64,000 nucleotides of DNA from Atlantibacter sp032062175 (GTDB lineage: Bacteria; Pseudomonadota; Gammaproteobacteria; Enterobacterales; Enterobacteriaceae). The translations under genes were made by a program, and so were the position numbers. Numbering within the stretch: the stretch's first letter is position 1; each line of letters starts with the position of its first letter. The notes under the pieces are model-generated. The model was not told the origin of the DNA, made no database searches, and saw only the letters and a program-made list of their open reading frames with translations. The stretch is taken from assembly GCF_032062175.1 (NCBI RefSeq), contig NZ_DAMBQK010000002.1, positions 310,001-374,000 of the forward strand, given 5' to 3'. Of this stretch, positions 1 to 7,973 are shown piece after piece.

Positions 1-698
1 TAACGCATTATCCTGACGCGAAACTGGTTTATACCGCGCCATCGCATCAGTTTCCGTTAAGCGGGACGCTGAGTTTGCCACGACGGCTGGCGCTGCTGGA
101 ATGGGCGCATTCGCATCAGGCGTGGATATTCGAGGATGACTACAATAGCGAATTCCGTTACGCCGCCCGCTCATTGCAGGCTTTACAGGGCCTGGATAAC
201 CATCACCGGGTGATATACGCCGGCACCTTTTCCAAAATGATGTATCCGTCCTTTCGGGTGGGGTTTATGGTGGTTCCCTTACCGTTACGGGAGCGGTTTA
301 TCGCCACCCGCTATTATGCCGATTTGTGCAATGGTTATCTTGAACAGGCTGTACTGGCCCGTTTTATCGAAGAAGGGCATTACGCCACCCACGTTCGCCG
401 GATACGTAAAGCTTGTTTCGAACGTAAATCCGCGCTGGTGGCCGCAATTGAAGACTATTTCCCACAGCGAATGACGGTACACCCAACGGATTCCGGGGTT
501 CATCTGGTGTGTTGGTTAAACGGCGGGTTGAAGGCGGAAGTGGTTCAGGATAGCGCCCGCCAGCTAGGTATGGGGATTCAGACGTTTGAACGCTACTGCC
601 AGCGGCCCATGTTACGGGAAGGGATATTGCTGGGGTTTGCTAACCATCCGTCTGAGGTCTTAAGAGAGGGAATTCGCCGTCTGGCAGAGGCTATTTAA
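1..698 (+). CDS. MocR/PdxR-family regulator, C-terminal aminotransferase-like part (partial)
   Basis: The gene enters from the left edge. The frame is open from base 3, so only the C-terminal 231 or so residues are visible. Before the first internal ATG (75) it reads YTAPSHQFPLSGTLS, typical of fold-type I aminotransferase domains fused to a GntR-type helix-turn-helix (MocR family). The PLP lysine lies in the motif GTFSKMMYPSFRVGF, after FEDDYNSEFRY. Such proteins sense PLP or an amino-compound adduct and regulate a neighbouring gene. The DNA-binding N-terminus is off the window, so the target is unknown. It is convergent with digH. Confidence 0.85.
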   Translation, partial: THYPDAKLVYTAPSHQFPLSGTLSLPRRLALLEWAHSHQAWIFEDDYNSEFRYAARSLQALQGLDNHHRVIYAGTFSKMMYPSFRVGFMVVPLPLRERFIATRYYADLCNGYLEQAVLARFIEEGHYATHVRRIRKACFERKSALVAAIEDYFPQRMTVHPTDSGVHLVCWLNGGLKAEVVQDSARQLGMGIQTFERYCQRPMLREGILLGFANHPSEVLREGIRRLAEAI

Positions 699-734
699 CC
701 TGTTATCCCCGGATGAAAATCGATCATGAATGCC

Positions 735-750
735 TTTAGTTACAACATAC
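735..750 (-). other. ter: Replication terminator (Ter, Tus-binding) site
   Basis: On the reverse strand this reads GTATGTTGTAACTAAA, matching the Tus-binding Ter core of E. coli (AGNATGTTGTAACTAAA) at every core base after the first. It lies between the MocR-like gene and digH. Its orientation is opposite to the Ter site at 54803, so the two form a trap around dif. Polarity (blocking leftward-moving forks) is inferred from the known rule that the 5' GTATG side is non-permissive. Confidence 0.85.
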
Positions 751-820
751 AATGTAGCGCAATTAAACACAACGAACGTAAACACCGTGGCTTATTGGTC
801 AATCAGAACAGAAAAGGGGA

Positions 821-846
821 AATGAGCCGGTTTATGTCGGCTCATT
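821..846. terminator. Probable bidirectional terminator hairpin
   Basis: A perfect 9-bp inverted repeat, AATGAGCCG then CGGCTCATT, with an 8-nt loop. It lies between the converging ends of the MocR-like gene (698) and digH (860). There is no long T-run on either side, so termination strength is uncertain. Confidence 0.55.
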
Positions 847-859
847 CGGTTTAGTGGAA

Positions 860-2071
860 TCAGCGGCTACTCCAGCGGTGTTTCAGGTATTCAACGGCCT
901 GGCGCGTTTGAGGTTGTTCCAGATAACCTTCGCGAAACAGAATAGTGCCGTGGATATTGGGCTGCGATTCATTCATATCGAGCTGTTTTTTCAGTTCTGG
1001 CACGCCGCCTTGCACCGTCCAGTCAGGCTCGTTCTTTGACGGTTCACCCACTTTATACAGCGCCACGCCAATATACAGACGGGTGTTGGTCGGTTTAACC
1101 ACATCTGCCCACCATTTTGCCAGCACGCCATAGCGAGCCGCGTCACGCGCGAAGGGCCAGTAAATCTGCGGAGCGATATAATCCAGCCAGCCTTTTTGCA
1201 CCCAGAGGCGGGTATCAGCGAACGACTCATCATAGGCAGCCGCGCCACGGGTATCGGAACCGGCGGGATCGTGTGAACGGTTACGCCATACGCCCGCAGG
1301 GCTGACTCCAAACTCGACGTTCGGGTTCAGTTGCTTAACGGTACGGGAAACTTGCTCGATCAACTGTGAAGTGTTATGCCGCCGCCAGTCCGCTTTCGAG
1401 GCAAAGGCCTGACCGTACTGGCGCCATGTCTGGTTATCGTTCAGCGCTGAACCGGGTGTTTCGGTATAGAAATAATCATCGAACTGCACGCCATCTACGG
1501 GATAGCGTGCAACCACTTCCGCCACGATGCTGGTGATCCAGTCGCGAACGTCCGGAATGCCGGGATCAAGCACAAAGCGATCGCCCGAGGTGCGTATCCA
1601 GTCGCGATGCAGCACAAAAATGCTGGCGGGATTTAAGGGAAGGGTGCGGTTAAGTTCGTTGACTGTCGAACTGCGGGTATTGGTCGACACCCGATACGGG
1701 TTGAACCAGGCGTGCACTTTCATCCCGCGCTTATGTGCCTCATCGAGAATAAACAATAGCGGATCGTAGCCCGGATCTTTACCGATCTCACCGGTCAGCA
1801 TATCCGACCAGGGCAGAATTTTTGATGGCCAGAGCGCGGTGCCGTCAGGTTTAACCTGGAAGAACACCGTGTTGACGCCCATGTTTTTCAGGTTATCCAG
1901 TTTGTCAGTTAGCGCTTGTTTTTGTTGGCGAATACGTGCATCAGGGCTCAGATTGACCGAATTCACCGGTGGCCAGTCGAGACGGGAAACGGTCGCCAAC
2001 CAGACGCCGCGCATCGGTTGCTGGTTTTGCCCTGGCTTATCAGGCAGCGGCTGTTTTGCCACTGGCGGCAA
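860..2071 (-). CDS. digH: DigH-type peptidoglycan glycosidase lipoprotein (GH10-like, DUF187)
   Basis: DigH (formerly YddW) cleaves denuded glycan strands left after amidases remove stem peptides during cell division. It acts from the inner face of the outer membrane. The protein matches the family over its length: MRGVWLATVSRLDWPP near the start, then WFNPYR, DPGIPDVRDWI, the acidic stretch VDGVQFDDYFY, FGVSPAGVWRNRS and YIAPQIYWPF. The first conventional start is a TTG at 2071, but the reading frame stays open to 2191. The upstream part encodes a lipoprotein signal, IIVAALFLASC, with the lipobox Cys at 2107-2105, followed by SSEPPKSLVTP. That extension has no ATG, GTG or TTG. The true start is therefore non-canonical (ATC/ATT/CTG) or a point change has removed it. 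Confidence 0.85.
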   Translation of the reverse strand: MPPVAKQPLPDKPGQNQQPMRGVWLATVSRLDWPPVNSVNLSPDARIRQQKQALTDKLDNLKNMGVNTVFFQVKPDGTALWPSKILPWSDMLTGEIGKDPGYDPLLFILDEAHKRGMKVHAWFNPYRVSTNTRSSTVNELNRTLPLNPASIFVLHRDWIRTSGDRFVLDPGIPDVRDWITSIVAEVVARYPVDGVQFDDYFYTETPGSALNDNQTWRQYGQAFASKADWRRHNTSQLIEQVSRTVKQLNPNVEFGVSPAGVWRNRSHDPAGSDTRGAAAYDESFADTRLWVQKGWLDYIAPQIYWPFARDAARYGVLAKWWADVVKPTNTRLYIGVALYKVGEPSKNEPDWTVQGGVPELKKQLDMNESQPNIHGTILFREGYLEQPQTRQAVEYLKHRWSSR

Positions 2072-2298
2072 CGGCGTGACCAGAGATTTTGGCGGTTCTG
2101 AGGAACAACTGGCGAGAAACAGCGCGGCGACAATGATTTTTATGCTCGCGAAACGAGGAAAGCAACGAGTATTGATGATGAGACACTCCCTTTATTCTAA
2201 TCGTCATTTACGTGGCTTCAGTCTGTACGGAACCAGCCAGGCGACTAAGTATATACCTGACTTTCACGCAGCGGCAGCTTATCGCTTATCGTTGGAAT

Positions 2299-3564
2299 TT
2301 ACCTTATGGCTTTGATGTTCTCATCCAGCTGCGCCTGGATATAGCGAAGCGTATTACGGGTAATTTGATCCGGCAAACTCTGTTTGGCCAGCGTTGAGAA
2401 CCGGTTCGCAACGTCACACATTCGTTCAATCATCCGGCTGATGTCAGGTTCTGATAGCTCGGCCTCCTGCGTGCCCAGGGCGAGAAGGTGTTCGCGGTTA
2501 ATATTCAATGCTTCACCCATCACATCCATTTGATGATATCCGCCAAGCCCATCGCAATACGTGACATCGAAAGCGGGCGCCAGTTGCCACGCGCCGGTTG
2601 ACGACATTCTGTACGCGAAGTTTTTAGGATGATCGTCCCGGTTATTAAAGAGCACGTTGAACACGATGCGCTCAAAGGCGCGTGCTTTTTCACGCACATC
2701 GTTAGTACAGAAATGCGTGGCACGTAAAAAATTACCGTAGTCCAGCGAGCCGGAAACCTGATAGTTGGCACCGGTAAACGCCGCCAGGCTCTGCATCGGC
2801 ACCCGCATTCCCTGGTCTCTGTCAAACCTTCGGGTAGCAAACGCCGATTGGCCACCAGGTAATACAAAATATTCGCTTTCCGATGTGTCGATGCTGCACT
2901 CGCGAAGACAGTGGGCATAGATCATCTCAATCGCGCACACTTCGGGATGTTCGTGCCGGGCGGGGAATTTAATCAGCCAGGGTTCCAGTTTGTCGGCTAA
3001 TGCCGTGGTGAAGCGGCCCGTTGCGCTATCGCGGTATAACAGCGCTTTCGGTCTTGCGCCCTGAGGAGAACCGCCCATCTGTAGCAATCTGGACAGGAAT
3101 TCTCCGCCTTCGCCATCCAGCACCTCCTGCACTTCGCTGACCAATTGGCTAAGTGGAATGTCTTCCGTTGTCGACAGCGCTTCAGGCTGAACAGGCACAA
3201 AAGACATCGCACCCATTGCGTTGCCGCCAATGTACGTTAGTCTTTCCAGCGGGCTAATTCGCGCAGGGTTTAAACCCCGTTGCCGGAATAATCTGTCCAT
3301 CAGCAACATACCCCAGCCGTCCGGCAAAGCATCATACACCGGGCCAGGCAGGCCAAGCTGATGTGAGGGGAAATCGCGCCGTAACCGGGGGCCTTTTAAC
3401 GGCAAAGAGAGAAGGGAAAGTTCCAGTCCTTTTTCACTGGCGGCCTGGCTGTACTCGAACATAATCAGCGGACGGCCAGTGAGGGCGGTAGTGTTAACCA
3501 GCGTACCCCAAAGCCAACGCTCGCCCCATCCTTCGTAGTACACCTCAACGCTATTCAGCATCAT
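2299..3564 (-). CDS. hipA: HipA-family serine/threonine kinase toxin
   Basis: HipA kinases phosphorylate aminoacyl-tRNA synthetases, or other targets in distant family members, and induce growth arrest and persistence. The 421-residue protein has the HipA N-terminal region (WLWGTLVN, LPDGWGMLLMDR), a glycine-rich loop GGSPQGARPK near residue 165, a catalytic loop FNNRDDHPKNFAY near 310 and a metal-binding segment APAFDVTYCDG near 330. The kinase core looks intact. It overlaps the upstream hipB-like gene, the usual antitoxin-first operon. Two start ATGs are adjacent (3564, 3561). In E. coli hipBA also lies very close to dif, so this is probably a positional counterpart, although the protein is not a near-identical HipA. 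Confidence 0.9.
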   Translation of the reverse strand: MMLNSVEVYYEGWGERWLWGTLVNTTALTGRPLIMFEYSQAASEKGLELSLLSLPLKGPRLRRDFPSHQLGLPGPVYDALPDGWGMLLMDRLFRQRGLNPARISPLERLTYIGGNAMGAMSFVPVQPEALSTTEDIPLSQLVSEVQEVLDGEGGEFLSRLLQMGGSPQGARPKALLYRDSATGRFTTALADKLEPWLIKFPARHEHPEVCAIEMIYAHCLRECSIDTSESEYFVLPGGQSAFATRRFDRDQGMRVPMQSLAAFTGANYQVSGSLDYGNFLRATHFCTNDVREKARAFERIVFNVLFNNRDDHPKNFAYRMSSTGAWQLAPAFDVTYCDGLGGYHQMDVMGEALNINREHLLALGTQEAELSEPDISRMIERMCDVANRFSTLAKQSLPDQITRNTLRYIQAQLDENIKAIR

Positions 3565-3871
3565 GGCTCCTTTTCTTAATTCGTTGACGGCTCAGGCTTT
3601 CTTCATAGCGGCGAAGATCGTCCAGGCTTTCCAGCTTCGGTTTAAACAGCGCTTCAAGTTCCTGGCTGCGGCCTAATACCATTGCCACTCTGACCAGACT
3701 CTCGAAGCCGATGTTTTTGCCGGATTCCAGATTGGATACCGTATTGACGCCAATGCCTGCTCTGGCAGCCACATCCGCCTGGGTCATTTGCAGAGTGATG
3801 CGTTCCTGCCGCAGGCGTTCGCAAATCAGGGCGACAATTTCGCTGGGTTTTTTGAGATATAAATCCATCAT
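3551..3871 (-). CDS. hipB: HipB-like antitoxin, XRE-family HTH repressor
   Basis: A small DNA-binding protein with a Cro/C1-type helix-turn-helix: LRQERITLQMTQADVAARAGIGVNTVSNLESGK, followed by an acidic/basic C-terminal tail (FKPKLESLDDLRRYEES) likely to bind HipA. It would neutralise the kinase and repress its own operon. I chose the ATG pair at 3871/3868. The upstream in-frame ATG at 3907 would place the probable operator repeats (3880-3898) inside the coding sequence. It overlaps hipA, consistent with translational coupling. Confidence 0.87.
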   Translation of the reverse strand: MMDLYLKKPSEIVALICERLRQERITLQMTQADVAARAGIGVNTVSNLESGKNIGFESLVRVAMVLGRSQELEALFKPKLESLDDLRRYEESLSRQRIKKRSHDAE

Positions 3872-3879
3872 AATACTTG

Positions 3880-3898
3880 TTAAGTAGCTTTTAAGTAG
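3880..3898. promoter_or_regulatory. Tandem direct repeat, candidate HipB operator
   Basis: Two copies of TTAAGTAG (3880-3887 and 3891-3898) are spaced 11 bp start to start, about one helical turn, immediately upstream of the chosen hipB start. On the reverse strand a TATACT -10-like hexamer lies just upstream of the repeats. The position suits autorepression. It is not the TATCC-N8-GGATA operator of E. coli HipB. Confidence 0.4.
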
Positions 3899-4060
3899 AT
3901 AAAACACAGTATAATAGATTTATAGCCCTGAAGCAGGAGTATAAATGGTGTTAATGAACCGCCTAAATGAAAAATTTGCCAGAGGGCTCAGTAAAAATTC
4001 TCCTGGCGGGTCTGCGGGAGTGTACTACGTTCAGTAAAGTGACTTTTACGGGGAGGGCCA

Positions 4061-4855
4061 ATGAAACCATTATCGCTTTTATTCTTGTCGAGCCTGGCTT
4101 TAGCGGGCTGCGGCGCGAACAATACGCCTTCCAACACTCCTGTTCCCGGTGAAAAAACTTCCTCCAGAATGAGCACGCTGGAAACCGGCGCTCAGCTTAT
4201 CCAGTCCCGTCCGCCCATTGATGCAATCAGCGCCTATCTTGACGGTTTCCATTTTTATAGCGGTGATAAAAATGGCCAGATGGAAGCCCATCACTATGTC
4301 ACGGTGCTGAATGAAGACGTAATGCAGGCGGTGATTTACGACGGCAATACGAAAGATGCCCGGCTGATGGGCGTTGAGTACATCATTAGCGAGCGTTTGT
4401 TTAACACATTACCGCCGGAAGAAAAAAAGCTGTGGCACAGCCATCAGTATGAAGTGAAATCCGGCAGTCTGATTGCCCCGGGTTTACCTGCGGTGGCTGA
4501 CAAGGCGTTGATGAGCAAAATTGTGAATACCTACGGCAAGACCTGGCACACCTGGCATACCGACCGCGATAAAACACTGCCGCTTGGCATTCCGGCGCTG
4601 ATGATGGGCTTTACCGGCGAAGGGCAGTTGGATCCCAAACTCCTGGCAGACAGAGATCGACGCTTTAACGTGAGCACCCAGGCCATCAAACAAGAACGTG
4701 AGGATATTGTGGCGCACCCGGTTGCTAAAGGAGCCAACGCCTGGCAGCGCGGTGAGGTGATCCAGCTTAAGCGGGTAGAAGGCTCGGGCGAACATGGCCA
4801 CGGAGACACGACCCATTTCGGAACATCGGAGCAAACCACAGACGCCAGAGATTGA
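4061..4855 (+). CDS. OBAP/DUF1264-family lipoprotein
   Basis: A 264-residue predicted lipoprotein. The signal peptide MKPLSLLFLSSLALAGC ends in a clear LAGC lipobox. The mature part has the oil-body-associated-protein (DUF1264) signature: FHFYSGDKNGQMEAHHYVTVLNEDVMQAVIYDG, then GVEYIISERLF, LPPEEKKLWHSHQYEVKSG, and TYGKTWHTWHTDR. Family members occur widely in proteobacteria and plants, with no established biochemical role in bacteria. It is followed after 14 nt by the truncated MBL gene, so the two probably formed one operon. The C-terminus is rich in His, Gly and Thr. Confidence 0.85.
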   Translation: MKPLSLLFLSSLALAGCGANNTPSNTPVPGEKTSSRMSTLETGAQLIQSRPPIDAISAYLDGFHFYSGDKNGQMEAHHYVTVLNEDVMQAVIYDGNTKDARLMGVEYIISERLFNTLPPEEKKLWHSHQYEVKSGSLIAPGLPAVADKALMSKIVNTYGKTWHTWHTDRDKTLPLGIPALMMGFTGEGQLDPKLLADRDRRFNVSTQAIKQEREDIVAHPVAKGANAWQRGEVIQLKRVEGSGEHGHGDTTHFGTSEQTTDARD

Positions 4856-4869
4856 CCGGGAGAGCAATT

Positions 4870-5034
4870 ATGAAAGTTCATCATCTTAACTGCGGTTGTA
4901 TGTGCCCGGTCGGCGGCGTGTTATTTGATAGTTTCAGCAAAGGTATTTATGCACACCTGGTGTGCCGTTGTCTGCTGATTGAAACTGACCGGGACGGCCT
5001 GGTCCTGGTGGATACGGGTTTCGGTCGTGAATAA
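4870..5034 (+). pseudogene. Truncated MBL-fold metallohydrolase (N-terminal fragment)
   Basis: An ATG with a good Shine-Dalgarno (GGGAGAG) opens a 54-residue product reading MKVHHLNCGCMCPVGG, then HLVCRCLLIETDRDGLVLVDTGFG. This is the beginning of a metallo-beta-lactamase-fold hydrolase (lactonase/AttM-like group), usually about 250-300 residues. It stops at TAA right after GFGRE, before the zinc-binding HxHxDH motif, and no continuation is found downstream. The break coincides with the left edge of the biosynthetic island, so an insertion or deletion there probably destroyed the gene. Confidence 0.7.
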
Positions 5035-5121
5035 GCACAGGATCAGCGTGATGCTTTCCGTGCTGTTGTCAGCTCGGGAAAATGAGGCAGTCGCTGATAT
5101 CCTCGGGGAGCAGGTTTTGAG

Positions 5122-5150
5122 CAGGGCGATAAGACAGGGTTATCGCCCTG
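5122..5150 (-). terminator. Hairpin at the 3' end of the biosynthetic operon
   Basis: A perfect 11-bp inverted repeat, CAGGGCGATAA then TTATCGCCCTG, with a 7-nt loop. It lies 26 nt beyond the stop of the last operon gene (5176). The reverse strand continues with CTCAAAACC rather than a U-run, so it may act as a weak or mRNA-stabilising terminator. Confidence 0.5.
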
Positions 5151-5175
5151 AGGGGGTGATGCTCGTAGCGGGAAA

Positions 5176-6213
5176 TTATCCCTGTTGCGTGGCGTCCGAT
5201 TCGTGACGGGTATCAACCGTCACTTCACAAGACAGCCCGCTTGCCATGGCGATCGGTTGGTTGAACACAATTTTAACCGGTAGACGCTGGACAATTTTGG
5301 TAAAGTTGCCTGTGGCGTTATCAGCAGGCAACAGAGCGAAAACCGAACCGGTTGCCGGCGCGAGACTTTCAATATGACCTTTAAAAATTTTGCCGGGATA
5401 ACTGTCGATGGCGATATCCACCGCTTGTCCCGGCTTCATCCCGCCGCGCTGCGTTTCCTTAAAATTAGCCACCACCCACGGATGCTGTTCAGGAACGATG
5501 CTGGCGACCGTTTGCCCGGCCTGGGTAAACATCCCCACCCGCAGGTTGCGATTTCCGATCACGCCTGAAACCGGGGCAACAATCCGCGTATAGGTTAACT
5601 GCAACTGCGCATCCGCGAGACTGGCCTGGGCCTGTTTAAGTTGTGCCTGATCCTGTTCAATGGTGGTCTTTAGCACTGCAAGTTTTGCCTGCTGCGTCTG
5701 TAGGCTTGCCTGCGCCTCGGCAACACCCGCTACCGCGACTTTGTGGGTGCTATCCGCTTTATCCATATCGCCCTGGGCAATATAGTGTCGGGAGTTAAGC
5801 TGGCTGAAGCGGCTTAGCTCCTGGCCCGCATATTTTTCGCTGGCTTGTGCTGAAAGCAGGCTACTGCTGTACTGACTAATGATGCTTTCCTGCATTTTTG
5901 CGTTTGCCTGCGCATTGCTCAGCGCCGCCAACGATTTCGCCACATCAGCTTCGGCTTTCAGGATCGCGACCTTATAAGCGCGATCGTCGAGAATGGCCAG
6001 CAATTGCCCTTGCTTCACCTCATGGTTATCAGTGATACAGGACACCATTACCTGCGAGCTAATACGGGCGCTGATATTGGTGATATCACTTTGGGTATAT
6101 GCATTATCGGTAGTCTCGATATAACGCCAGTGAAATAACCAGTACAGAAATCCACCCAGCAGTACCACTAACATCAGTGGAATCACAATTTTTTTAACAT
6201 ACTTCATTGGCAA
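5176..6213 (-). CDS. EmrA/HlyD-family membrane fusion protein
   Basis: The periplasmic adaptor of a tripartite efflux pump. A single N-terminal membrane anchor (IVIPLMLVVLLGGFLYWLF, residues about 8-26) is followed by the EmrA-type motif ETTDNAYTQSD. Then come half-lipoyl segments flanking a long alpha-helical hairpin (about 85-205, with many Ala, Gln and Lys), and the beta-barrel motifs YTRIVAPVSGVIG and NFTKIVQRLPVKI. It should pair with the DHA2 transporter of the same operon and with a TolC-type outer-membrane channel, which is not encoded here. It is the last gene of the NRPS/PKS operon, pointing to export of the product. Confidence 0.93.
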   Translation of the reverse strand: MPMKYVKKIVIPLMLVVLLGGFLYWLFHWRYIETTDNAYTQSDITNISARISSQVMVSCITDNHEVKQGQLLAILDDRAYKVAILKAEADVAKSLAALSNAQANAKMQESIISQYSSSLLSAQASEKYAGQELSRFSQLNSRHYIAQGDMDKADSTHKVAVAGVAEAQASLQTQQAKLAVLKTTIEQDQAQLKQAQASLADAQLQLTYTRIVAPVSGVIGNRNLRVGMFTQAGQTVASIVPEQHPWVVANFKETQRGGMKPGQAVDIAIDSYPGKIFKGHIESLAPATGSVFALLPADNATGNFTKIVQRLPVKIVFNQPIAMASGLSCEVTVDTRHESDATQQG

Positions 6214-6272
6214 TCACCGCGTAAGAAGGAGCTGTGGCCGGGAATATTGTTAAGCCAACTCCCGGCTATCCA

Positions 6273-7292
6273 TTAGTTAATCCTGACAATCTGTTTGCCA
6301 AAATGTCTGGCGTTTAACAGATCGATAAACGCCTGGGGCGCTTTTTCCAGTCCTTCCACAATGGTTTCCCGGTATTTGAGCTTGCCCTCGCGCAGCGCGT
6401 TAATCAGCCACGCGTCTGATTCCGGGTAATCCTTAAACCATTCCGTGACCAGGAAAAACCGGTTCGCCGGAGGATTGGGCAGGGAAGAGAAAAAATCAGC
6501 CGGGCTGGACGCCGCAATTCCTGATGCCTGATCGTAACTGGCCGCATTGCCGCAGACCGGGACGCGCGCACCTTCATTGAGCAATTGCGCGACCAGCACC
6601 GAAATGCGCCCGCCGACATTTTCAAAGTAAATATCAATGCCGTCCGGACAGGCCTGACGCAACTGATGTTTAAAATCGCTGTCGTGATAGTTTATGCAGA
6701 CATCAAAACCCAGCTCATCCACCACATAGCGGCATTTCTCCTCGCTGCCCGCAATGCCCACCACCCGGCAACCCGACATTTTGCCTATCTGGCCGACGGT
6801 TGATCCAACCGCGCCGGAGGCTGCCGATACCACTAAGGTCTCGCCCGCGCGCGGTTTAGCGATCCGCGTCATGCCAAAATAGGCGGTGCGTCCGGGCGTC
6901 CCGACGGTATTCAGAAAAACGGTGTCGGGCAGGTCAACCTGCGGCAACGTGTGGACAATGAAATCGCGCTCGTTGCTGATGTGGTATTGCTGCCAGCCTG
7001 AATAGGCGAAGACTTTATCGCCTTCGCTAAAGTTCGGATGACGTGAAGCCACCACCACGCCCACGGTCTCCCCGGCGACCACGTCGCCGCAATGGACTGA
7101 ACTGACATAATCTGTACTGTAATTCAGGCGCGAACGGATATAAGGGTCGAGGGATAACCACTGATTCGCGATAAGAAATTCCCCGGGCTCCAGCGCCCTG
7201 ACTGGGGTTGTCTGGCTGCGGAAATCGCTCAGTTGCAGCGGGCCTTCCGGGTGTCTGGCTAATACGATGGCGTTGTTTTCGTAATACGTCAT
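6273..7292 (-). CDS. CurA/PTGR-like NADPH-dependent C=C double-bond reductase
   Basis: A zinc-free medium-chain dehydrogenase/reductase. It resembles E. coli CurA and prostaglandin reductases: LSLDPYIRSRL, FAYSGWQQYHIS, the nucleotide-binding loop SAASGAVGSTVGQIGK, GCRVVGIAGSEEKC, and DIYFENVGG. The family reduces activated alpha,beta-double bonds using NADPH. An ATG at 7292 with AAGG upstream fits better than the upstream ATG at 7310. Inside an operon whose PKS has KR and DH but no enoyl-reductase domain, it is a good candidate for a trans-acting enoyl reductase or a post-assembly tailoring enzyme. That assignment is inference. Confidence 0.88.
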   Translation of the reverse strand: MTYYENNAIVLARHPEGPLQLSDFRSQTTPVRALEPGEFLIANQWLSLDPYIRSRLNYSTDYVSSVHCGDVVAGETVGVVVASRHPNFSEGDKVFAYSGWQQYHISNERDFIVHTLPQVDLPDTVFLNTVGTPGRTAYFGMTRIAKPRAGETLVVSAASGAVGSTVGQIGKMSGCRVVGIAGSEEKCRYVVDELGFDVCINYHDSDFKHQLRQACPDGIDIYFENVGGRISVLVAQLLNEGARVPVCGNAASYDQASGIAASSPADFFSSLPNPPANRFFLVTEWFKDYPESDAWLINALREGKLKYRETIVEGLEKAPQAFIDLLNARHFGKQIVRIN

Positions 7293-7349
7293 GTTCTGCT
7301 TACCTTTCAATAAATGGATGAGTTCAGTCGCTCAGTGCAGGATAAATGT

Positions 7350-7973
7350 TCAGGAGTGCTGCGTTTTTGTCTGCCAGCGATAGTGTGGCCACCGAACACT
7401 AAAAAATATCATCGCCAACGTTAACGGCCAGCCGACCACGAGCAGTGATGTATTTAATAATGGGCTGTGGAAGTGATACAGCAGGTAAACCAGTAGCGCC
7501 TTGCTGAGATACACGAAAATCCACGTCAGTGATATCTCTTGCCAGACCCGTCGGTAGGCCGGTGTTCCATAAATATTCAGCGTGGTGAGTTGGGGTCTTG
7601 CCTGTTCGGCAAACGTCTGGATAACGGGCGCGCCGCGAAGCGAATAGAACAGGAAAACCACCGCGACGGTTAACGCGCCAGTGAGTGATAAGAACACATC
7701 CTCCCGCAGCACTGGCAGCCACGTGGGCTGGCGCAGGAAAAGGTAATGGCAGCAACCGGAAAGCAGGAGCATTAGCACTACGGCAAGCGTAGCCTTACGA
7801 TTGTTGCTTTGTAATGCAAGGAGGGTGGCCCAGACTGCACTGGCTATCAGCGCCGCGCCAATGCCCACGCGGTACAACGCCCCATAATAGAGCGCTAACG
7901 GAATAACGATATTTAATATCGCCGCGCGGGAGCGCAGATAATGCAAAAAAGTATAAGGGGTATTCTGGGTCAT
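7350..7973 (-). CDS. VC0807-like multi-spanning membrane protein
   Basis: A 207-residue integral membrane protein with about six hydrophobic segments, for example AAILNIVIPLALYYGALY, ALIASAVWATLLAL, VVLMLLLSGCCHYLFL, LTGALTVAVVFLFYSL and LLVVGWPLTLAMIFFS. It resembles the VC0807 family, which is related in topology to intracellular septation protein A. No catalytic motif is visible. Its ATG directly follows the stop of the DHA2 transporter gene (TAAATG), indicating translational coupling. In this context it may assist export, self-resistance or the membrane environment of the synthase. The function is unknown. Confidence 0.7.
   Translation of the reverse strand: MTQNTPYTFLHYLRSRAAILNIVIPLALYYGALYRVGIGAALIASAVWATLLALQSNNRKATLAVVLMLLLSGCCHYLFLRQPTWLPVLREDVFLSLTGALTVAVVFLFYSLRGAPVIQTFAEQARPQLTTLNIYGTPAYRRVWQEISLTWIFVYLSKALLVYLLYHFHSPLLNTSLLVVGWPLTLAMIFFSVRWPHYRWQTKTQHS

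Noticed and set aside
821..846. Hairpin sharing TGAGCCG/CGGCTCA with the Fic operators
   Set aside because: Only the 7-bp core is shared; the flanking AAT of the Fic motif is missing, and position fits a terminator between converging genes.
5035..5175. Second dif-like site marking the other end of a Xer-integrated element
   Set aside because: I looked for the XerC/XerD half-site sequences here and near 24100-24700 and found none, so Xer-mediated integration stays a hypothesis.
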